Part shown: piece by piece, positions 59,595 to 64,000 of the stretch
Layout: every line of letters begins with the position of its first letter
How positions within the stretch are numbered: the stretch's first letter is position 1
Assembly (NCBI GenBank): GCA_965216945.1
Contig: CBDCGU010000003.1
Span: forward strand, 2,170,001 to 2,234,000
From: DATHZQ01 sp965216945
GTDB taxonomy: Bacteria; Actinomycetota; Acidimicrobiia; Spongiisociales; UBA5794
Reading direction: 5' to 3'
Length of the DNA stretch: 64,000 nt
Translations under genes and position numbers: made by a program
The notes under the pieces: model-generated
Seen by the model: only the letters and a program-made list of their open reading frames with translations
Told to the model about the DNA's origin: nothing
Databases searched by the model: none

Positions 59595-60194
59595 TCAGAC
59601 GGGTGGCTCCGGGTCGTACTGGATGTAGCGCCTGACCTCACGGGCCCGTTGCGGTGATTGGAGGCGGGCGACGAGGTGAAGCGCCATGTCGATGCCGGCC
59701 GACACGCCGGCCGCCGTGATGAGCGACCCTCGATCGACAAACCGATCGTCGGGCCGTACCTCGATGTTGCTGCCGAGCGCAGCGAGCCTGTCGAGCGCAC
59801 CCCAGTGGGTCGTTGCCGGGCCGTCGTCGAGAAGCCCCATGTCGGCCAGCACCAAGGAGCCGGTGCAGACGCTGGCGAGAATGGCTCCATGCTCGGAGAC
59901 TGCTCGGATCCGCTCATGCACTCCGGCGTTTCCGATCATCGGGCGGGTTCCGCGCCCACCCGGCACGACGAGCACGTCCATCGTCGGGGCGGTGTCCCAC
60001 GTGCGATCGGGCAGCGTGCGCATTCCCTTGGCGCACGTCACGACATCGCCGCTGTCGGCGACCGTGAAGGTGTGAGACCCGTCGTCGGGGAAGCCCAGCT
60101 CCCAAGCTCGGAGCACCTCCCAGGGACCGACCCAATCGAGCTCCTCCACGCCCTCGAAGACGTAGATCCCGATCGTGGGGCCCGATTGCGTCAT
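59595..60194 (-). CDS. DJ-1/PfpI family protein (isonitrile hydratase-like)
   Basis: 199 residues, ATG at 60194. GIYVFEGVEELDWVGPWEVL is the opening of the InhA-type (isonitrile hydratase) branch. The nucleophile elbow ASVCTGSLVLADMGLLDD holds the Cys, and TTHWGALDRLAAL supplies the conserved His region. These enzymes hydrate isonitriles or handle alpha-ketoaldehydes. The C-terminal helices (QSPQRAREVRRYIQYDPEPP) are also typical. Its 5' leader contains a strong hairpin. Confidence 0.9.
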   Translation of the reverse strand: MTQSGPTIGIYVFEGVEELDWVGPWEVLRAWELGFPDDGSHTFTVADSGDVVTCAKGMRTLPDRTWDTAPTMDVLVVPGGRGTRPMIGNAGVHERIRAVSEHGAILASVCTGSLVLADMGLLDDGPATTHWGALDRLAALGSNIEVRPDDRFVDRGSLITAAGVSAGIDMALHLVARLQSPQRAREVRRYIQYDPEPPV

Positions 60195-60217
60195 CGTCGT
60201 GTCGCCCTTCTCACGCG

Positions 60218-60245
60218 CTGAGGGTCGCCGGTCGGCGACCCTCAG
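60218..60245. promoter_or_regulatory. Perfect 12-bp stem-loop upstream of the DJ-1 gene
   Basis: CTGAGGGTCGCC-GGTC-GGCGACCCTCAG, 4-base loop, 24 bp before the ATG at 60194 on the minus strand. Could be an attenuator, terminator or protein-binding site. Confidence 0.6.
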
Positions 60246-60343
60246 GCAAGCCCCTCGATGACCGTCCCGGGACCATCCGCCGAGGCAGATGGCTGCGGGC
60301 AGTGGCCTTGGCTCTTCGCCGTATGGCTCACCGCTGTGCGGTT

Positions 60344-60361
60344 CCGGGGTGCAAACCCCGG
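60344..60361. other. 7-bp stem capped by a GCAA tetraloop
   Basis: CCGGGGT-GCAA-ACCCCGG. GNRA tetraloops on strong stems are typical of structured RNA when read on the plus strand. A tRNA fold was tested by eye and rejected. Confidence 0.45.
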
Positions 60362-60499
60362 CCGCCGAGCACACCCCTATCGGTTTGCGCTCTCAGACCG
60401 GTACTCCGCTCGCTGAACTCCCCTTCAGGATATGCCCTGTCGGGTGGCGGCTGCAAGCAGGTCTTGCCGGGACGCTGAACCTTCCATAGCCTGGCACCA

Positions 60500-60727
60500 A
60501 TGGAGCGCATCTCGGTCGACATCGACAAAGAATGGCTTTCTGTGCCCGACATCTGTGAATACATGGATGTATCGGCATTCGTCGTGACCAGCCAGCTACG
60601 TGCCGGTTCGCTTCCCGGTGTGAAGTTTGGCCGTGAATGGCGTGTCGCTCGACAGGACTTCGAGGATTGGATCAACCGGCAGCGGTTCGCCGCCGGTTCG
60701 CGCAGCGATGCGCTCGACGAAGACTGA
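60500..60727 (+). CDS. Helix-turn-helix DNA-binding protein (excisionase/MerR-like)
   Basis: 75 residues. WLSVPDICEYMDVSAFVVTS is a winged-HTH start, then GSLPGVKFGREWRVARQDFE and DWINRQ give the wing and C-helix, as in excisionase-like and actinobacterial BldC-type regulators. It lies 35 bp before clpS. It might regulate itself or be part of the clpS transcript. Confidence 0.85.
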   Translation: MERISVDIDKEWLSVPDICEYMDVSAFVVTSQLRAGSLPGVKFGREWRVARQDFEDWINRQRFAAGSRSDALDED

Positions 60728-60762
60728 GGGAGTCAGCCACCCCAAGGCGGTAGCCTGTAGCC

Positions 60763-61050
60763 ATGAGCTCGTCCCCCGAGCGAGGCCATGGCACGTCCAC
60801 GCTGGATGACACCGCCGTCATCCCGCTGTGGAACGTCGTCGTGTGGAACGACCCGGTGAACCTGATGTCGTATGTGGTGTGGGTGTTCCGCACATTGTTC
60901 GGCTACGACGAGACCAAGGCGACCAAACTCATGCTCGACGTGCATCATCGCGGACGCGCCATCGTGAACTCTGCGCCCCGCGAACGGGCCGAGATGGACG
61001 TGACCCGGCTGCACCACCACGGGCTGTGGGCGACGCTGGAGCGTGGATGA
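60763..61050 (+). CDS. clpS: ATP-dependent Clp protease adaptor ClpS
   Basis: 95 residues. PLWNVVVWNDPVNLMSYVVW, FRTLFGYDETKATKLMLDVH and HRGRAIVNSAPRERAEM are canonical ClpS (NDDxT/N-type motif WNDPVN and the Met/Val substrate pocket). It delivers N-degron substrates to ClpAP/ClpCP. Followed by DUF2017 with an ATGA overlap. Confidence 0.97.
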   Translation: MSSSPERGHGTSTLDDTAVIPLWNVVVWNDPVNLMSYVVWVFRTLFGYDETKATKLMLDVHHRGRAIVNSAPRERAEMDVTRLHHHGLWATLERG

Positions 61051-61520
61051 GCCTGACCATCGCTGCGGCCGGCTCGTACGTCGAAGTCGAGATGGGCAAG
61101 CAGGAGCGACTGCTGCTCGGTGCCCTCCCCGGTCTGCTCGCCACGGTCGACGAGGCTGACGACCCGGCATACGAGCGGCTGTACCCGGTCCCCTACGGGG
61201 ACGATGCCGCCGACACCGAGTACCGGAGACTCGCAACCCCCGAGATCGAGCGAGCACGGTTGCGGGACAACGAGGTGCTGACCGACGTCGTCGAGCGGCT
61301 GGACCAGGGTCGAACGGCATTGAGCCGGACCGAGGCCGAGTCGTGCCTGCGCGCCGTCGGTGCGGGCCGGCTGACCGTGGCCGCAAGGCATGGCTTCTTC
61401 GACCAGGCGACGTTCGACGCCGCACAACGCACGCCGGAGGGGACGATCGTCGCGTTCCTCGGTCTGGTGCAGGACGAGCTGGTGGCGGCTCTGAGCGTTC
61501 TCGAGGAGGTGACGCCGTGA
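61047..61520 (+). CDS. DUF2017 protein
   Basis: 157 residues, ATG in the clpS stop. VEMGKQERLLLGALPGLLAT, RLYPVPYGDDAADTEYRRLA and ESCLRAVGAGRLTVAARHG are the DUF2017 blocks found next to clpS in actinobacteria. Role unknown, probably linked to Clp proteolysis. Overlaps the next gene by 4 bp. Confidence 0.92.
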   Translation: MSLTIAAAGSYVEVEMGKQERLLLGALPGLLATVDEADDPAYERLYPVPYGDDAADTEYRRLATPEIERARLRDNEVLTDVVERLDQGRTALSRTEAESCLRAVGAGRLTVAARHGFFDQATFDAAQRTPEGTIVAFLGLVQDELVAALSVLEEVTP

Positions 61521-62020
61521 CCGACGAAATGCCACCACCACTACCGCCTGACGACGAGCTCATGCCGGGAGCCGTCCCGGCCAAGCGGGTCAAGGACCCG
61601 GCCGGGACGCTCAACGTCGCGATGCTCGTCTACATCTTCGTGACACTCGTGTTCGCCTTGCCGCTGGTTATCGCGCCTGTGGCGTTCTTCGATGCGATCG
61701 GCATCGCCGAGCGGACCGCGGATGATCTCGGCGGATTGCGCTGGGTCGGTGCCGTGCTCCTCGCGTGGGCGACGTCTGGGATCCTCGTGCTGGCGCGACC
61801 GGGCGGCCGCGCCATATTCGTGACGACGGGGGCGCTCCAGTTCAGCTTCGGAGCGCTGGCATTCCTCTACAGCTGGTCGATCGACGAATATACGTGGGAC
61901 CTGTGGTACCACGCTCTCGCGACGGCGCTACTGATGGCTGGTTCCGTCGTGTTGTGGTGGGCTCGCTTTTCGGCGCGCAAGGTCCTCGGCGACCGGCACC
62001 GCACCGATCCCGACGCATAG
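61517..62020 (+). CDS. Membrane protein of the clpS operon
   Basis: 167 residues, GTG overlapping the DUF2017 stop (GTGA). Pro-rich N-terminus then four hydrophobic segments: MLVYIFVTLVFALPLVIAPV, WVGAVLLAWATSGILVLARP, TGALQFSFGALAFLYSW and ALLMAGSVVLWWARF. No family recognised with certainty. Operon position suggests envelope or proteostasis role. Confidence 0.78.
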   Translation: MTDEMPPPLPPDDELMPGAVPAKRVKDPAGTLNVAMLVYIFVTLVFALPLVIAPVAFFDAIGIAERTADDLGGLRWVGAVLLAWATSGILVLARPGGRAIFVTTGALQFSFGALAFLYSWSIDEYTWDLWYHALATALLMAGSVVLWWARFSARKVLGDRHRTDPDA

Positions 62021-62053
62021 CGTCTCACGTGCAGTGCGCTCCGCACCGATCCG

Positions 62054-63169
62054 TCAGTCGACACCCACCGTGGTGAGCGGCGTGTACGGGCGATCGAGAC
62101 TGACGGCGACGGCTTCGTTCACCGTCTTGCCCGCCCGCACGTTGTAGCCGCCGCGCAGCTCTGGGAATCGCTCCACAGCGGACTTGGCGCCGTCGGCGAG
62201 GGCGACCACGTAGGGGAGTGTGGCGTTCGTGAGCGCATACGTCGAGGTGTTGGGCACGGCGCCGGGGATGTTGCCGACTGCATAGTGGACGACTTCTCCG
62301 ACGAGATAGGTCGGTTCGGCGTGCGAGGTCTCCCGGGCCGTCTCGATGCATCCCCCCTGATCGATCGAGATGTCGACGGCGACGCTACCCGGGCGCATGG
62401 CGGCAACGTGGTCTGCCGAGACCACCACCGGAGCTCTCGCTCCGGCGACGAGCACCGCACCGATGACGAGGTCGGAGCGCGGCACGAACTCGTCGATGCT
62501 GTAGACGGACGACCGCACCGTCGTGATGCGTCCCCAGTGCAGCTCGTCCAGATGCCGGAGCCGGTCGACGTTGATGTCGAGGATCGTGACGTTGGCGCCC
62601 ATTCCCGAGGCGATCATGGCGGCGTGGGTGCCCGCGCTGCCGGCGCCCAACACGGTGACCCGGGCAGGCGGAACCCCGGCGACCCCGCCGATCAGCACGC
62701 CGCGGCCGCCTTGTGGACGTTCGAGGTGATGCGCTCCGGCCTGTGCCGCCATGCGGCCGGCGATCTCGCTCATCGGGGCCAGCAGCGGCAGCGAACCGGA
62801 CGGGAGTTGCACCGTCTCGTATGCGATGGCGGTGGCTCCGCTGGCCAGCAGACCGTTCGCCGCCTCCGGGTATGCAGCGAGGTGGAGGAAGGTGAAGAGC
62901 GTCTGGTGCTCGCGGAGCATTGCGATCTCCGACAGCTGCGGTTCCTTGACCTTGAGGATCAGCTCCGCCTCGGAGAACACGTCCGCAGCAGTTGGCACCA
63001 TCTGCGCCCCGACCGAGATGAACTCCTCATCGGAGATCGACGAGCCGACGCCGGCGCCCGCTTCGATGACCACATCATGGCCCCGCGATGCGAGCTCACG
63101 GACACCCACAGGCGTTACGGCGACCCGATACTCCTCAGTCTTGACCTCGGCCGGCACCCCGATGCGCAC
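62054..63169 (-). CDS. ald: Alanine dehydrogenase
   Basis: 371 residues, GTG at 63169. MRIGVPAEVKTEEYRVAVTP, GAGVGSSISDEEF, LFTFLHLAAYPE (catalytic His), AGRMAAQAGAHHLERPQGGR, the NAD motif VLGAGSAGTHAAMIASGMGA, and DISIDQGGCIETARETSH (catalytic Asp) are all present. It converts pyruvate and ammonia to L-alanine or the reverse with NAD. Full length for the family. Confidence 0.97.
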   Translation of the reverse strand: MRIGVPAEVKTEEYRVAVTPVGVRELASRGHDVVIEAGAGVGSSISDEEFISVGAQMVPTAADVFSEAELILKVKEPQLSEIAMLREHQTLFTFLHLAAYPEAANGLLASGATAIAYETVQLPSGSLPLLAPMSEIAGRMAAQAGAHHLERPQGGRGVLIGGVAGVPPARVTVLGAGSAGTHAAMIASGMGANVTILDINVDRLRHLDELHWGRITTVRSSVYSIDEFVPRSDLVIGAVLVAGARAPVVVSADHVAAMRPGSVAVDISIDQGGCIETARETSHAEPTYLVGEVVHYAVGNIPGAVPNTSTYALTNATLPYVVALADGAKSAVERFPELRGGYNVRAGKTVNEAVAVSLDRPYTPLTTVGVD

Positions 63170-63274
63170 GCTTCATCCACCTTCCTCTTACAGGTGATCC
63201 GGAGCGAGTCTGCCACACCGCAGCGGACCGCGCCGGGCCGAGTACGCTCGCTCACCTCAGAGCGTGGGGAGCCC

Positions 63275-63868
63275 ATGTCGGACATCGTGACGATCCTGCT
63301 TGCCAGCCAGCCCGGCCGCGGGTTTGCCACATCGCGTTGGCTGCAACCGTGGGGCTCGACCACCCTGCTGGGCCACGCCGTGGCGACTGCTCTGTCGTGG
63401 CCCGTTCCCCTGGGGTTGGTGGTCGTCGGGTCGGATGCGGAGGCGGTTGTCGAGGCGGTCGACTTCGGCGAAGTGCCCGTTCTCGTCGACCCGGAGTGGG
63501 GCGAGGGCGAGGCTGCGTCCCTCCGTGCAGGCCTCGACTACCTGCAACGGGTGCCGGAGGTGGAGTCCGTGCTCCTCGCCTTTGCCGACACACCGGCTTT
63601 GCCGGCCGAGGTCGTGCCTGCCCTCATCGAGGCACACCGTGCCAGCCCCTTGCCGGCAACCGCACCCAAATACCGGTACGTGCGCGGTCGCCCGCTGCTC
63701 GTCCATCGCGAGTTGTGGCCGCGGCTGCTCGGTCTCGAGGGGAGCGCCTCACCCGAGACGGTGCTGGCCACCCACGACCAGTGGGTCGAGGAGGTCTGGT
63801 TCGACCATCTGGCGCCCGCAACCATCACCACCGCACAGGACCTCACAGACCTCACTCCGCGCCGCTGA
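63275..63868 (+). CDS. MobA-like NTP transferase (molybdenum cofactor type)
   Basis: 197 residues, ATG at 63275. The nucleotide loop is altered (LASQPGRGFATSRWLQPWGS instead of LAAGxSxRMGxxK). The rest, TTLLGHAVATALS, EWGEGEAASLRAGLDYL and LLAFADTPALPAEVVPALIE, is typical of MocA/MobA-like cytidylyl- or guanylyltransferases. The changed loop, lacking the catalytic Lys at its usual spot, suggests a divergent or non-catalytic member. Confidence 0.82.
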   Translation: MSDIVTILLASQPGRGFATSRWLQPWGSTTLLGHAVATALSWPVPLGLVVVGSDAEAVVEAVDFGEVPVLVDPEWGEGEAASLRAGLDYLQRVPEVESVLLAFADTPALPAEVVPALIEAHRASPLPATAPKYRYVRGRPLLVHRELWPRLLGLEGSASPETVLATHDQWVEEVWFDHLAPATITTAQDLTDLTPRR

Positions 63869-64000
63869 CGCCGATGCACCGCCGACGTCGTACCCCCCTC
63901 CGGGTGGCCTACCAGGCCTTGGCAGCCTGCCGGGTCGACGCGGTATGGTGCGGCTCGACGTGATGACGCTGGGGTGGCATCAACGCTGACGTAACGCGAA

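Larger units (their letters stand above)
60195..60499. other. 305-bp intergenic region with two stem-loops
   Basis: No gene. Contains the hairpins at 60218-60245 and 60344-60361. Could be regulatory leaders or a small RNA; no standard riboswitch motif was recognised. Confidence 0.5.

Noticed and set aside
60320..60375. tRNA-like stretch around the GCAA hairpin
   Set aside because: No 7-bp acceptor stem and the putative loops have wrong sizes; kept only as a stem-loop.
1..64000. CRISPR array or rRNA genes
   Set aside because: No regularly spaced direct repeats and no rRNA-like sequence were found while reading the window.

Overview
The window is high-GC DNA with many GTG starts, short overlaps between genes and dense coding on both strands. 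Several gene families point to an actinobacterium: two deazaflavin-dependent (DDN-type) nitroreductase-like proteins, a luciferase-like F420-type oxidoreductase, a DUF222/HNH (13E12-type) protein, the clpS-DUF2017 pair and an intein-free SufB. The mix would fit Acidimicrobiia-like actinobacteria, but no rRNA or marker gene settles the class.

Layout. 1-12,973: ordinary metabolic and transport genes (EamA and MFS exporters, an LLM oxidoreductase, an esterase lipoprotein, GNAT, DinB, a methyltransferase). Among them are a possible caspase-like protease (869-1516) and a TIR-domain protein (9522-10571) coupled to a decayed cyclase-like ORF. 13,025-17,236: a tight four-gene operon of unknown function built from beta-sandwich-like, Cys-rich and helical proteins, next to a divergent beta-propeller gene. 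17,226-21,018: a DUF362 / NAD-epimerase / SRPBCC operon joined by ATGA overlaps. 21,471-27,943: an HNH protein, a CopG-MazF-type toxin-antitoxin pair, a VIT-like membrane protein, an orphan sufB, and a MarR regulator divergent from a tiny basic membrane protein.

28,000-46,400 is accessory-looking. It holds an IS21 istA relic, five short RRM RNA-binding genes (one with a single-base frameshift), a cold-shock gene, two Glu/Arg-rich mini-proteins, tiny Cys-containing proteins, a second MarR/small-protein divergon paralogous to the first, and a GT4 / six-hairpin / GH130 / GT4 carbohydrate cluster. It also holds a nitronate monooxygenase and many relics (methyltransferase, alpha/beta hydrolase, SEC-C protein, VapBC). 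A decayed phage-type integrase lies immediately beside the 3' end of a tRNA-Lys(TTT) at 44,537-44,609, which looks like the right edge of an old island.

46,416-64,000 returns to chromosome-like content: a PadR regulon unit with a leaderless promoter, a striking fusion of an endonuclease IV-like TIM barrel to a LigD-type primase-polymerase, a rhodanese pair, a FEN-like 5'-3' exonuclease, a sulfotransferase and an ammonium channel. After these come two ABC-2 exporters, a SRAP-domain DNA-damage protein, a SIMPL-domain operon, DUF454, a DJ-1/PfpI protein, an HTH protein, clpS-DUF2017, alanine dehydrogenase and a MobA-like nucleotidyltransferase.

Themes worth following are the RNA-binding/cold-shock cluster with a conserved 5' leader, the repeated MarR divergon with readable promoters and operators, the unknown beta-sandwich operon, and the AP-endonuclease/polymerase fusion. 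Family assignments come from reading motifs by eye; no database search was run.
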